A stretch of DNA of 64,000 nucleotides from Pocillopora verrucosa (GCF_036669915.1 NC_089320.1:10456233-10520232), one strand, 5' to 3'. Positions 44,283 through 56,361 are shown, numbered from the stretch's first letter. Notes: generated by a model not told the origin, from the sequence alone. Numbers and translations: made by a program.

Positions 44283-47011
44283 CAAAAGTTTCCTTTCAAC
44301 AGGAAACAATCTTAAACAAAGATGCGTAGGATTCGCACGGATTGCACAGGTAATCAAATTCTGGCCAAGTTTTTACAGTGCACAATGCATACCACATTGC
44401 TTTTAAAATTTGATCATTTATCTAGACTACAATAAAAAAATTTTAAATTTTCTTCAGTTAGATGGCTCTTGAAATCTTGATTGAGGGCTGTGGATGACAG
44501 ACGAATTCACTAGCATGATATAGATAAGATAATCTACCTGATTTGGATCCCTTTACTAGTTTAAAGTAAATTGAAATCGAGTGCTGTACAGTTCTTTTTG
44601 TTGTAGCGTCAAGCAACTTATAGTAGGTGTATCCACTTGGATGGGGTGCTGGTCTATCGTAAGCGGCCCCGTATTGTTTTAGGTCTGCTGATACCCACTT
44701 CAGAATCTTGGATGGAGAGGGACACCGCAAGTGTGAACTATTTTACTCTAGAACACAACGTAATAACCCAAACAGGAGTTAGACCAGCACCTTCCGAGTC
44801 CAGTTCGTTAATCATGGGGCCACCATCTTCCCACACTAATATAATTGCTACTTTATTGTCATTAAAATTTGAAAATTAGATTTTTGCCCACGATTTGCCC
44901 TATCTCGCTTAGTGGCAAACTATTGGAGTAACTGTGTTAAAGCCTACATAAAATCGGATGATGACAAACAAGCTGTCGCTAAGCTCACTTCGAAATTGAA
45001 GTTTGCTAAGTAGCTGTTTATGCAGTGATTTTAAAGGTAGAACTTATTGCTTCCGTTTCTCCCAGCTATTCAAATAATTAAATATTGAGAAATGTTGAAA
45101 TATTTTGCCCTGAAGACATTTATTTCTAAATGTATGCGAACAATTTTCACAATAGAATATACCAACGAAATATCTTAAGTTGCCAACACTACTAAGAGTC
45201 ATCCATATAGCCGGCGAAGAAGTGAATGTTGTGATACAAAATTATTGAAAAGAAATCTCAATCTATGAAGCCCCAGTGAAATTGAAAGGCGTCAAAGCGT
45301 CTCTACCGTCGCGGAGTTCAACTCGGTTAACTTTGCAACCATGCTGCTGGTTGAAATAAATCTTTCTAATGTAATGGGAAATAAGAACCTCATCGATCCA
45401 CGTGGGTTCTGTTATACGTAGCTTGATGGTTTCATTGATTTCACGGTATAGAGTAATGCGATGTTATCGTCAAAGTCGCGAGTTCGAATTCCGCAAAATC
45501 CATGGATAGATTATTCTGAATACTTTGCACAGTCATATCAGTGCGTGAGATGACTCCGTTAAGTCTTTACACCCTAACATCAGTATGCAAGTTCTCCATA
45601 CTGTTCTCTATACATATCCTATGGTACTGATAAGGAAGATTTGATCACAGCTTCAAACCGGTGGACGATCATTTCCTTTATTCTTATCATCTTAATGAAT
45701 GATTCGGAGTAGTGTTACTGTAAGGAGATATCAGATTCTGGTCCCTGTAATAGTTTAAGTTATGAAGCAAAAGTCTTCTCTCCTTCTGTCTATCTTCGTT
45801 TGAAGACTCTTCCTTTCATTTTTCCAGTTTTGTTGATGGTAAGTTACCAAAAAATAAATAGAGTTTACAGAATAGAATGAGGAAAGCAAAGCAAGACTGA
45901 ATAGGTGTCACCTAGCATCAAAAATAGTTCGCGGTTGTCAATCACCCTAAAGAAGTTCTTTTTCACTTTCTTTAATTTCAATTCGAAAGACTGAGTGAAA
46001 ATGTTCTTTACCAGGTCCTTGTCTGATACAAGAAAACCATTTTTCTTGTGTGCGGCTCTGAAATGCTGGAAAGCCGCTGGTCAACATTTAAAAGATAAAC
46101 TCTCAGCTGGATATGAGTTCCCGTACCAATGCGGTGGAGGGAGCGAACTTAAGTGAGGGTCGAACTAATTAATTCGGAAAACCTCAACCGTTTACCAGTA
46201 CAGCATGCTTCTACGCTATGCTGTTTACTGATGAGCAGCCTCGCGTAACATAAACATTCAAGTTAAAATTACTGAAAAGATACGCGGCGTTGTTGTGGGA
46301 AGAAACTGTTATAAATGTCATGCTTAGGTTGCGAAACATAGGTTCAGAGCGATGAGGAGTCGAAACTCTCACTTTCCCTGGGTAGTTGGAGGCTTGTTGT
46401 GTGTCTTCCAATACTTCACTATCTGGCGGCGAGAACAAAAGTGATTCATCAAAACAAAGACAAAGAGGGAGATGGAGATCACCACGCTTTTGATATCAAA
46501 TACGTTGAATTTTTCTCTGTAAGGTAAGAACGTATCGTGTTATAACAAAAGAATAGAGATAGAAACCCCGCGTTAGAACACATCACATTCAAATTGGTCT
46601 GTATTCATTCATAGGTTATCTTAATTCTAATATTTGATTTAATTATTCGAAATAAGCATCTATTTTCGAAAACATACTCAAACGAGTGGCAAGCGACCCT
46701 TTTATGATAAACAGGAAACGTAAAGTAAACGTTTTTGCCCACCACTGAGTTGAAACAAATATTCAGAGCTGTGCTGACTTAAAACTGAAAGGGAGAATAT
46801 TATGATTGATACTTAACAGGTAAAGAAGCCTTGACTGTGCTCTGTTCTGTTATAAATCTCACAGGAAGCAGCCAGAGCACGACTGAGGGGTAGGGGGAAA
46901 CACGAGACGTGATCTAGTGTTTCTCCTTACTTCTTGACCAATTCTTCCGCGATCACCGGAGGCCACCATTTGTCCACAGACACGTAATAGAGGCGCAACC
47001 TTCTTTCCACC
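44283..47011. other. Unique spacer between the duplication copies
   Basis: No gene is firmly recognised. At about 45418-45496 an A-box-like TAGCTTGATGG and a B-box-like GAGTTCGAATTCC suggest a very degraded tRNA-derived SINE. Open frames at 44458-44879 lack recognisable domains. Confidence 0.4.
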
Positions 47012-47107
47012 ATGTCGAACATGGCGGATTTGTCGAATATCTTAGCGAATGGTGTCATCTTTTCTACGCTCAAGCATACAGACCCACATCTTATCTTAAA
47101 CAGATAA
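47012..47107 (+). pseudogene. Possible first exon cut at the left edge of copy B
   Basis: CCACCATGT, a good start context, opens a 31-codon frame (MSNMADLSNILANGVIFST and onward) that reads up to the duplication boundary at 47096 and hits TAA 3 codons later. No donor is seen before the boundary. It could be a genuine gene start separated from its remaining exons by the duplication, or chance. I do not recognise the product. Confidence 0.25.
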
Positions 47108-47301
47108 CCTCAGTTTCTCTGCAATAATCTCTAGATTGAACCTTCCTCAGCTCAAAATATCAACATCATCAGGTCTATTTCAACGACTTATGTTTCTTTA
47201 TCAAATCTTTTAATACAATTCCCAGAAAATCACAATTGCCCTTTATTTCTCCCATGTAAAATTTTGTTCGTAGATAAAAAATCTACTGGTCAAAAATGTT
47301 A

Positions 47302-47383
47302 TGGCAGCGGTGGGATTCGAACCCACGCCTCCGAAGAGACTGGTGCCTAAAACCAGCGCCTTAGACCACTCGGCCACGCTACC
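47302..47383 (-). tRNA. tRNA-Leu (anticodon TAG), copy B
   Basis: Identical by eye over its 82 nt to the tRNA at 33539-33620, including anticodon loop TTTAGGC and discriminator A. A T5 run follows downstream. Confidence 0.93.
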
Positions 47384-47872
47384 TTCAACATATAGTACGT
47401 TCTTGGCATGTCTGTCACATTCACCGACACTGATCATGAGGTGAATAGTTGTTTGGGTGAAGCACATCAAGAAACCTAAAAAATTAGTTTATTTCTGCAA
47501 ATACACCAAAAAATGGTCGGGCATTAAACTGTTGACGTGTATTTAGTACATGCCAATCACTTCAGAACTAGCCAATCAGCACGCACCAACAGCACTTTTA
47601 ACCTGCATGGTATATACTTATAAGCTTTATAATGTTGGAATTTTCTTTTCTTCAATCGCTCGTAGAAAAGGCAATTTGCTGAATAACTTGCGATAAAACA
47701 AAACTAAATGGTTAAACAAAAATATAAGGAGACGAGCATCATATTCCACCATCTTGAAAATGTGAAGGTGAACCTTTATACATGTAAATTTCCCTACTTT
47801 CTACCGAGGAGGAAGCCTTCAGCCTCATTATTTAAACTTGATTGGACTTCCTTTGCACTGAGAAAAAAATCC

Positions 47873-47954
47873 TGGCAGCGGTGAGATTCGAACCCACGCC
47901 TCCATGGAGACTGGTGCCTTAAACCAGCGCCTTAGACCGCTCGGCCACGCTACC
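47873..47954 (-). tRNA. tRNA-Leu (anticodon AAG), copy B
   Basis: 82 nt, counterpart of 34110-34191 at the same 571-bp spacing. Two changes: the T-stem 3' strand is CTCAC instead of CCCAC, giving a G-U pair, and the variable arm has CCATGG instead of CCACGG. The fold is preserved, so it may still work. A T7 run follows. Confidence 0.88.
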
Positions 47955-47959
47955 CTTAG

Positions 47960-48867
47960 CTGTCGTATTTATATTTCCTAGTTAATAATGTTAACGAAAT
48001 CGCTATTATAATTCATTGAATATTACTACTGGCAGGCGATTGGTCTAAACGCGTTACGTGACTGAATATTTCCCGACTAAAACTTGTGAATATCCCATAA
48101 GAGATTCTAGGTGATATTCCCTAATTTTTAAACCTTAAGTCCAATACGACAAGTCTTCGTTTAAATTTTAATTCAAGACGAGAGAGCGTTTGGTGGTTGT
48201 TACTGGAGACGGGACTCGTTTGTTCGTTCATAAGGTCGTATTAGAGAACACTGAAGAGTGAACATCCCACGCAGCAAACGGTAAGCTGTTCGTTAACATT
48301 TTTGACGCCGCGCTACAAAACATTTGAAGGATAATAAACACAATAGCCTCTATTTGGACATTATCTGTTCCTCGAAGCTAACAGTTTGCATCTTGGAACA
48401 GATAATGTCCGCGCACTAATATCGGGGCATGTTTTCGCGCCAAATAGAGGTCATTGTTTGTATAGGTAAACTGCGCACACTTTAGGTAGGGAAGCATTTA
48501 CGATTTCATGATATGGGAAAATAACTCATGTTCTGTTTGGCAGTGCAATCTAGGACCCTCCCAGTCAACTGAGAACTTTTGGAACGATTCCCTTGGTCGG
48601 TGTCACACCGTGCCGCACCATCCTATAACCTTTGAAATGCACACCGCCTGCTTCCGATTGAAGACAAATAGTGGCACGCTGAGATCGTATAACAATTAAG
48701 TTTAGATGAAGAAGATAAGTCGCACGTCACTTTAGCAACGGAAAAAGATCACAGAGCGTTGAAAACGAGCGCTGCTTAGTGGTGTAGATGAAACCTTAAA
48801 TTTCAAAGAGTTTAAACTATTTTCTTGGGATTTGTGAAGCTTCGAATTTAGTCGGTCACACTTCTTT
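47960..48867. other. Non-genic part of copy B
   Basis: Counterpart of 34200-35182. No gene is recognised. Small indels against copy A are concentrated at about 48010-48720. Confidence 0.5.
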
Positions 48868-48869
48868 AA

Positions 48870-51800
48870 TTATAATAATAATAATAAGGACTTTATTTAT
48901 AGAGGGGGACACGTAACAGCTGAAAAGCTGACAAACCTGTGGCCCTCTAACTAGATTATACAGCATTACAAAATAATACTAATAAATAGATAAATATACA
49001 AATAATTACAAAATTCTATGATAGAAATAGCAGGATATATTAAAAATATTCAGAAAGATAAAATTAATTTATAAAAAATTAAAATTAGATAATGTGCTAT
49101 TGCTTAATATTGTTTCAAAGTTGTCCAGGTTTCTATATGAGCTTATAAAATACTTTTTCACAGCTGTTTTGAATAGTTTTATACTAGGCTTATTTTTGAT
49201 ATTATGGGGAAGGCTGTTCCATAACTTAACTGCGTCAACACTGAATGCCTTGCCACCATCGTTATTTCTTAGGTATTTGGGACACACTAAATTTAAATTG
49301 CCATGTCTAGTAGACCTATTGTGTACAGAACTGTTCGTCTTGAGCAAGTCTCTGATGTAAATCGGAACATCGCCTTTAAGGCTCTTAAAAATCATTGTAC
49401 ACTTATTTAGTTTGATTTCATCAAAAAAAGGCAACCAGCCTAGTTTACTAAAGTTTATAACACTTCTAGAATAAGAGTCAACTCCAAGAATTACTCGGGC
49501 AGCCCTTTTCTGTAACCTTAGGAGACAGTGGAGTTCTTTAGCGTCGCAGATATTCCAAACCATGCTCCCATACATAAGGACGGGTTTAATCAAGGCGTTA
49601 TAGTATAAGAGTCTTTCTTTTATTGGAAGGTATCTCTTTATCTTCTTCAATAAACCAATACGCTGAGAAAGCTTGGCCTTTAGACTAGAAATGTGGTCGC
49701 TAAATGTAAGATCTTGATCGAGTGTTACACCAAGCAATTTATAAGAAGTTACTTGTTCTATTTCGGCCCCATCAAGGGTTATTGACAGGTGATTGCCATC
49801 CGCTAATGATGAATGTAGCCTCTTTCCGGTGATAAGTAATGCATTGGTTTTAACGGCGTTTAGGACCATCCCATTTTCGCTAGACCATTTACTTAATTTA
49901 TCCATGTATTCTTGAAGACGTCGTTCCAATTCCAAAGGTGCATTATCGATATTAGCGCTGGCTTTAAATGTGGTGTCATCCGCGTAAGCATGAATAGTTG
50001 AGTCCGATCCAACAGCTTCGGGAAGATCATTGACGAAAATTAAAAACAGTAGAGGTCCTAATATGCTACCTTGAGGAACTCCATTGGTTAGCGTAAGTTG
50101 TGACGAAGTCGAGTTATTTACAGTAACACACTGTTTGCGATTGAGTAGATAGCTCTGCAATAGCTTTACAACATTATCTGGAAATCTATATGATCTTAAC
50201 TTTACCAGGAGAATGTCATGATTGATCAAGTCGAATGCCTTGCTATAGTCCACAAAAACTAAGCCGCTGACGTTGTTCTTATCAAGGTCAAGAAGGACTT
50301 GGTCCAGAAGAAACAACAAAGCAGTATCCGTGGAGTGGTTTTTACGGAACCCTGATTGGAAGCGGTATAAAAGTGAATTTTCTGTTAAGTAGGTGTTCAC
50401 AGCATTGAAGATGTGTCTTTCAAAGACTTTAGAAAGAATAGGCAAAATGCTAATAGGACGATAGTTTTGAATATCTTGCTTGTTTCCTTGATTCTTGAAA
50501 AGAGGTTTAACCTTTGCTATTTTCCATTGTGAGGGAAATGTACAAGTTTCAATACAGTGATTTATAATTTTAGCTATGGAGCATGATATTTCAGGAGCTG
50601 CAATCCTTAGAACTCTGGCACCAAGCCCATCGATTCCCGTGGCTTTGTGTGTAGGTATACTTAGAAGATAATCGTTAACCTCACTAGGAGTTATTTGCGG
50701 AATAAGATTTTCAATTTGACTGTTAGATTTGTCTGGTGGACCAGGAAGAGCATCATAATGAAGTACAGGTGTCGACTTTATGAGACGTTTATATACATCA
50801 ACGAAGAAGCGGTTAAAGCGTTCAGCGATTGAATGGTCATCCTTTATCAAGTTGTTGTTTTCGTCAGCAATAGGGACGGAGTCGTCGTTATTCTTTGTAT
50901 CTTTAGATAGGTCTTTAATTAAAGACCAAAGTTTCTTTGGACATTTTTGATTTTTACTGAACTGAGTTTTAAAGTACTGTTCCTTCGCATTTCTTAGTTT
51001 CCTCGTCACTTTGTTTTTAACCAGTTTAAAAGCAGACCAATCTTGCTTATTTTGTGTTCTCCTGGCCCTCTTTAGAAGATTATCGCGTTTATTTATTTCG
51101 TTGTATAGATCATTAGTGAACCATTTTGGCTGATTGATTTTCTTCACACTCTTGGACTTTAAAGGTGCGTGATTATCAAGAATGTCATTAAAGATTTTGT
51201 ACCAAGATTCAACAATGTCATCGGCATCTCGAAAAACAAAGGAGATATCCCAAGGGGCTTCTCTTAGGTCTCGCAGAAAGCACTCTTTGTTGATTTTGTC
51301 GATATTTCTGTATTTGATTTTGGAATGTTGTTTACGTTGTGCATCCATGGTTTTGTAGCACCTCAAGATGGTGACCGGAAGGTGATCGGAAAGTCCAGAT
51401 TTACCTATGGATACTTCTCTAATTCTAGCAGGATGACTAGAATAAATATGGTCTAAGCACGCATCAGAGGCAGGTCTTGTTACCCCATTTACCATCTGCG
51501 TTAGTCCAAGACTGTTCAGTGCCTTTGCGAGACAATGTTTTGAATAACAGTTGAAATCAATATAATCCAAATTAAAGTCTCCCAGAATAATCAATTCATT
51601 GTTTTGGAGATGGGCATTTTCAATATTTTTACCCAAGCTCTCATTATAATCTTTGTTGGCTGAAGGTGGACGGTAAACACCAGATATCAAAATCGGTCTC
51701 TTTGATTTATGAGGACAAATTTGAAGCCAGAGAGTTTCAAGATCATCCAGTTCCAAATCTCTTCGACGTAAAGCCATAACTTTCTCATTTACATACGCAA

Positions 51801-52390
51801 ATATGCCGCCACCTTTCTTCCCGATTCGATCTTTTCTGTGTAATGTGTAGCCGGGTATCATGTAATAGCTGTCTGGAATTTTACTTGATCCGAACGTCTC
51901 AGTGAGAATTAAGACGTCGAGTTTAGCAGCACTGTTGTTGTTCGAGGTGAGCATTAGCGATAGTTCTTCCAATTTGGTGTCAGTCAGTCGTTGGATGTTC
52001 CAGTGGCAGACTGATAAACCTCTGAAGCCTGCAGGTGGTTGAAGATTATTAGGCCCTGGATTGACGGCAATATCGCCAGATAGAAGAATGCACAGACAAA
52101 ATTGGCCAAGCTTGATGAACCGCAACAACGCGTGAAGCTTCAAATTCAATTCGCAAGGTGTGCATTTCGAAGGCTTTGACTTACAGTTGAACGTATGTGG
52201 AGCAGATATTTCCTTCCCAATGAAGAGTGTAACTGTAGAGCGATCGAATTCAGGTGTAATTGAAGTAAATTGGCCAAGTAAAACGCTGAAAAAATTCCTG
52301 GGACGGATCCAGGGGTGGTTCGGATGGTTCGGTCTAACCCCCTAAACTGAAAGAAAAAACATTCTAACTCGTGCGGTTTCTGAGGAAAAA
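48870..52390 (-). mobile_element. Apparently intact CR1/L2-like LINE
   Basis: The 3' end on the minus strand is AATAAAGTCC followed by a TTA repeat at about 48890-48872. The coding region 52149-49069 is uninterrupted. About 240 bp separate its start codon from the 3' end of an RTE fragment, and these probably include the 5' UTR. No clear target-site duplication was found, as is common for this clade. Confidence 0.8.
49069..52149 (-). CDS. LINE polyprotein: APE endonuclease and reverse transcriptase (1026 codons)
   Basis: A single open frame. Residues 1-24 are hydrophobic (KLHALLRFIKLGQFCLCILL), followed at 25-33 by GDIAVNPGP, a 2A-like motif with Ala in place of the usual Glu. The APE endonuclease spans about 45-265: CHWNIQRL, LTETF, SGVYRPPS, LGDFNLD, LDHIYSS and SDHLPV, with its catalytic residues present. 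The reverse transcriptase spans about 540-780: QNYRPISILPILSKVFE, VFVDYSKAFD, GVPQGSILGPLLF and AYADDTTF, with the catalytic D-D at 724-725. The C-terminal region has the usual LWNSLPHNI and FKTAVKKYF of CR1/L2-type elements. No stop or frameshift was seen, so the copy may be competent for retrotransposition. A separate ORF1 was not found. Confidence 0.92.
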   Translation of the reverse strand: MNLKLHALLRFIKLGQFCLCILLSGDIAVNPGPNNLQPPAGFRGLSVCHWNIQRLTDTKLEELSLMLTSNNNSAAKLDVLILTETFGSSKIPDSYYMIPGYTLHRKDRIGKKGGGIFAYVNEKVMALRRRDLELDDLETLWLQICPHKSKRPILISGVYRPPSANKDYNESLGKNIENAHLQNNELIILGDFNLDYIDFNCYSKHCLAKALNSLGLTQMVNGVTRPASDACLDHIYSSHPARIREVSIGKSGLSDHLPVTILRCYKTMDAQRKQHSKIKYRNIDKINKECFLRDLREAPWDISFVFRDADDIVESWYKIFNDILDNHAPLKSKSVKKINQPKWFTNDLYNEINKRDNLLKRARRTQNKQDWSAFKLVKNKVTRKLRNAKEQYFKTQFSKNQKCPKKLWSLIKDLSKDTKNNDDSVPIADENNNLIKDDHSIAERFNRFFVDVYKRLIKSTPVLHYDALPGPPDKSNSQIENLIPQITPSEVNDYLLSIPTHKATGIDGLGARVLRIAAPEISCSIAKIINHCIETCTFPSQWKIAKVKPLFKNQGNKQDIQNYRPISILPILSKVFERHIFNAVNTYLTENSLLYRFQSGFRKNHSTDTALLFLLDQVLLDLDKNNVSGLVFVDYSKAFDLINHDILLVKLRSYRFPDNVVKLLQSYLLNRKQCVTVNNSTSSQLTLTNGVPQGSILGPLLFLIFVNDLPEAVGSDSTIHAYADDTTFKASANIDNAPLELERRLQEYMDKLSKWSSENGMVLNAVKTNALLITGKRLHSSLADGNHLSITLDGAEIEQVTSYKLLGVTLDQDLTFSDHISSLKAKLSQRIGLLKKIKRYLPIKERLLYYNALIKPVLMYGSMVWNICDAKELHCLLRLQKRAARVILGVDSYSRSVINFSKLGWLPFFDEIKLNKCTMIFKSLKGDVPIYIRDLLKTNSSVHNRSTRHGNLNLVCPKYLRNNDGGKAFSVDAVKLWNSLPHNIKNKPSIKLFKTAVKKYFISSYRNLDNFETILSNSTLSNFNFL

Positions 52391-52394
52391 ACAT

Positions 52395-52985
52395 AAGTGA
52401 ACGAAAAAACATCATCATCAGGTGGAGCTTGCTCGGTATTCCATGACACCCTCCTTCCACCTTTCCATTGCAATTAATAGTTCTTCAAGTCTGCATCCTG
52501 TGTCATCCATCAATTAGTCAATACAGGTCTTTTTTGGGCGTTCTCTCGGCTGATGTCCATGTGTTGGCTTCCAGAGTAATACATCCCCTGCTAGTTCTTC
52601 TTTACTGCGCCAACAATGCCCTGCGAATCTCATCCTTTGTTGCTGTAGCGATTTACTGATTGGCGGAATGTGACCGTAGAGCTCTTCGTTTGCGGGGTGG
52701 TCCTTCCACGATCTGTTTAAGGCAAAGCGTAGCATTCTAGCGTATGCTCCGTCGATTTTCTTTACCAGATGTGTTGTTAAGGTTCAGGAGACTGAACCAT
52801 ATAAAAGGACGGTCTCCACTGCAGCTCGAAAGAAGTTTCCTTTCAGGTTGTCTGGAAGGTTTGATTTCCATATCTTGTCCAGTTGATGTAGAGGATCGCA
52901 CGCCTTTCCTAGTCTGATGTTAACATCATGTTCGGTAGAGGTGATATAGCTTCCCAGGTATTTAAAATTGCTAGTCTAAAATTCA
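52395..52985 (-). mobile_element. RTE-like LINE 3' fragment
   Basis: The minus strand reads NFKYLGSYITSTEHDVNIR, LLYGSVS (then TGA where Trp is usual), KKIDGAYARMLRFALNRSW, RMRFAGHCWRSKEELAGDV and LLWKPTHGHQPRERPKKT, which is the C-terminal part of RTE-type LINEs. It ends in TGATGATG repeats at about 52415-52400, typical of RTE tails. The 5' part is missing and at least one internal stop is present. Confidence 0.8.
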
Positions 52986-52989
52986 TTTT

Positions 52990-53499
52990 GTATGAGCGGT
53001 TCCCTTTTTATTTGTCTACTTGGTAAAGTAACAGGTTCGTTATTCCCTCTACTAGCGCCCAAAGTGGTCATTTTCGGAAATTACTTAAATAGGGTTCCAC
53101 TCTTCGTTTGTCAGTGAGCTTATCAACGTGCAATAATCTGTGATTAGTTAATAATTATACATCTATAATTAGTTGTAAAGTCGAGATACACAAGCCCTAT
53201 TGCGTAAATTACTGTACAACATCATTTGTACAAGTTAGTTATATACAGAACAAAACTATATTTGTACAAGTAATTCTACGTAGATAATGTTGCGTAAGAT
53301 TTATTGTATAAGTGAGAGAATTGTTGCAATAAATCTTTCTTGAAACTGAAAGAGTTACAGTATTCAAGAGTACTATCAAGTTAAGAATTGCCAGCGGCGC
53401 TCAATTGAGAATTACTTTTCCCAAAGGAGTCAGTGTTCGATTTGAAGTCGGTCGAGTTATGTCCAAAAGGGGGAAGCAACAGGAAATTTGTCATACGTC
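52990..53499. other. Unclassified part of the copy B-specific block
   Basis: No gene is recognised. TTGTACAAG occurs more than once, and a possible start (ATGTCCAAAAGGGGGAAG) lies near 53459. It may be a fragment of another retroelement. Confidence 0.3.
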
Positions 53500-54380
53500 T
53501 TTAGGAAGGTAAGCATGCTAGTCATGAATTTAGTGTGGAGATCAGTTCAGTGCTGGGAACGGAACCAGGCGCTCTAAGAACGGCGTCAAGACAACAACAT
53601 AGGGTAAATGCACCCCATGACACACCTGAGGAATATTACCGCCGCGATCTGTTCATTCCATTCCTAGACCGTATCACATAAGAAATGTATTCAAGGTAAT
53701 CTATATAAATTATCAAACGCTCGACTGTTTAATTACTTAACCTTAAATATTTAAAGATATAATGAATGATTGAACAAACAAGCTCATTTATCACAGGGAT
53801 TTTTTTTCAGATTTGGGTCCACTCGGAGGATTGCTTGGTCTTGTGCTAAGCGCCATTGTAGCGGGCACAAATGTAGACATAGCTGAAGTCTCCTAGATGT
53901 ATATGTCAGACTTCCCAAGCCCACAACCTCTCGACATTGAATACGGATCTTTGGATGAGAACTGGCAATCCGAGACAGACAAACGAGACGCGCTTCAACC
54001 TGCCTTCAGGTTCGAAGTAACTCAAATTGTTTTTATTCAAATTTCCCTTAGGATAACAAATGACGGCTCTATTGATTACACTTTCTGTCTATCTACAGGC
54101 TTGTGATCCCGACATCTTTCCGAACATGTTGTTGTTGCTGTTGTTGCGAATTGCATGTACAATTCCAGTAACATCAGCTGATAACGAACGCTCAAACAGC
54201 ACTTTAAAACAAGTCAAGGGCTACCTACGGACCACGATGACAACCGAGAGACTCTTTGGCCTAGCTTTAAGGAGTATTCATTAAGAAAAGCCAGTCGATT
54301 ACGATGCTATAGTTCAGAAATTTGCCGAACAACAACCTCGTAGAATATTACTCGTTGATCCCATTTTTGAGGAATCTTAA
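53500..54380 (+). pseudogene. hAT transposase 3' part, copy B (three exon segments)
   Basis: Segment 1 (to 53695, then a GTAATC donor) reads LGTEPGALRTASRQQHR and TPEEYYRRDLFIPFLD, then a TAA where Gln is expected. Segment 2 reads YMSDFPSPQPLDIEY and stays open through DALQP. Segment 3 (from 54099) reads CDPDIFPN, RIACTIPVTSADNERSNSTL, TTERLFGLALRSIH, then TAA at 54282-54284, and continues in frame with PVDYDAIVQKFAEQQPRRIL to 54380. These are the C-terminal and dimerisation parts of hAT transposases of the ZMYM/PRKIR-like type. It is inactive, but better preserved than copy A, which lacks segment 1. Confidence 0.8.
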
Positions 54381-54509
54381 GCGTGACCTTTTAAAACACA
54401 TTAAGTAGCGAAGACAAATGCATTACAGTGATTTTAGTTTAATTTTCTGGGAGTCGGTTGATCTGGCGGCCAATTTGTTCGAAATATTTATTATTTGCAG
54501 TTAAACGTG

Positions 54510-55450
54510 ATCATTAAAGAGACACCCGAAAGCATGATGGGAAGTTATACGTGTTGATTAATTTACCCGCGATCATTCGCATCCAGAAGGCAAGCTTAAG
54601 ACTTCGAAATCAACGATGCTCTCTCCAACAGCTGGTACTTCATTTCTTGGTTGTCGTCTCTCCTTGTTCGATCTTCTTAAATATCTGCTTTCCCATTTGG
54701 GTGGTAAGATTATTTTGTTATTATTTATTCCTACTTTTATTCCACTTAGATTTAGTTCTCGGTGCCATGTTTCTTATAGTTTAAGTATTGGGAATTAACA
54801 AGAATTCTTAGTTTTTTGAAAGGGAATTTTTCGTTTAATGAGTTTATTGTAGCAATTTGTCCTTTCGCATCTGATTTTTCGTTCTCCTTCTCTAGACTCT
54901 TTTCGTTTATACTCGTTTCGGCTATATTGTTTAACACTGCCCAAACATCAATACACCAACATCTGGGTTCCTTCAAAAACAAATTTTCGTCGTAGAGTCA
55001 ATGCACTTTCCGACTCTTGCATACACTAAAATCTCTCCATGATTATATTTTTGCAAAAAAGAACGAGAATGTTCTGTCAGGGAACCTGTTCTAAAGTGGT
55101 ACGTGCTATAGTCCGACATCATGAGGATGTCAGATTCAAATAAATTATGTACGCTGAAGCTCTGAATCCTTCTTTTCCACTCTACTGCAAGTACAGAACT
55201 ACCAGCATGTCACTTAAGGTGACATGGAAACAAATTATTTCAATTTATTTTGGGAACGGTAAATGAAATTGCAGGAAAACTTTAGACACAAAGACGTCTG
55301 TCTCAGTGGGAGCAAATGTTTTTTTTATTTCTAATACGTAGGCTACCTAGCAATGATCCTATCAAAAATATCACGAAACGTCTTCAGCAGTTGAAGTGAT
55401 AGCTCAACGATGCTTTTATTTTTATACATCTTCTGTGGTACATAGAGGCT
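54510..55450. repeat. Unnamed repeat R, unit 1 (copy B)
   Basis: Counterpart of 35995-36860, with a slightly longer middle part (CGACTCTTGCATACACTAAA and onward, about 55010-55070) that copy A lacks but that resembles unit 2. Confidence 0.6.
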
Positions 55451-55689
55451 CGATTCTGGTGTCTGTGCCGCTGAAGTGTAATCAGAGGAAAAAATTACTT
55501 TCTATATCACCAGCACAAAAATGCTCTTTATTTAAAAAAATATGAAAAAGATTTGCCGAAAGTCAAAAAAATATGCTTCTATGATAGCGTGACCAAAAAC
55601 GGAAAAAAAAATATTGTGCTCTATTTATTCAAGACACCCTGTATTTTATCGAAGTATAATAAAACATTTATGATTGCGCAGCAAGGCGC

Positions 55690-56310
55690 GTAGTCCTCTG
55701 GGGCATGTTTCTTCCATTTTAAGTATTGGGAATTAACAATAAGCGTTCTTAGTTTTTTGAAGGGGAATTTTCGTTTAACGTGTCTATCGTAGCAATTTGT
55801 CCTTTCGCATGTTTTTTCGTTCTCCTTCTTTAGCCTCTTTTCGTTTACACTCGTTTCAGCTCTATTGTTTAACACTGCCCAAGCATCAAAATCCAGCATC
55901 TGGGTTCCTTGAAGAATAAATTTTTAGTCGTAAAGTCGATGCACTTTCCGACTCTTGCATACAGTAAAATCTCTCTATGATTATATTTTTGCCAAAAAAA
56001 GACGAGAATGTTTTGTGGAACTTGTCGTAAAGTGATACCTGCTACAGTCTGACATTTCGAGGGTGTCAGACTTAATAATTTATGATAATAAATTGTGTTC
56101 ACTGAAGTTCTGGATCCTTCTTTTCCACTCTATTGCAAATACAGAACTACCAGCATGTCACCTTGGGCGACATGAAAACAAAATTTTAAAGTTGTATCGT
56201 GATAGGTAAATGAAATTGCAGAGAAACTCATTAGTATAGATTTGAATAATGGATAACGATCCTACTAAAAACATTATGAAACCTCTTCAGCAGTTAATAT
56301 GACTGCTCAA
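55690..56310. repeat. Unnamed repeat R, unit 2 (copy B)
   Basis: Counterpart of 37110-37736, almost identical by eye. It ends at CTCAACGCTGCT, where copy B lacks the 124 bp that follow in copy A. Confidence 0.6.
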
Positions 56311-56361
56311 CGCTGCTATCCATCATTCTTGGTTTGTTCGTTTGTTTTTTTTTCTTCTTTG

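Noticed and set aside
45418-45496. tRNA-like sequence
   Set aside because: A-box-like and B-box-like strings are present at a plausible distance, but no cloverleaf can be formed; at most a very old SINE.
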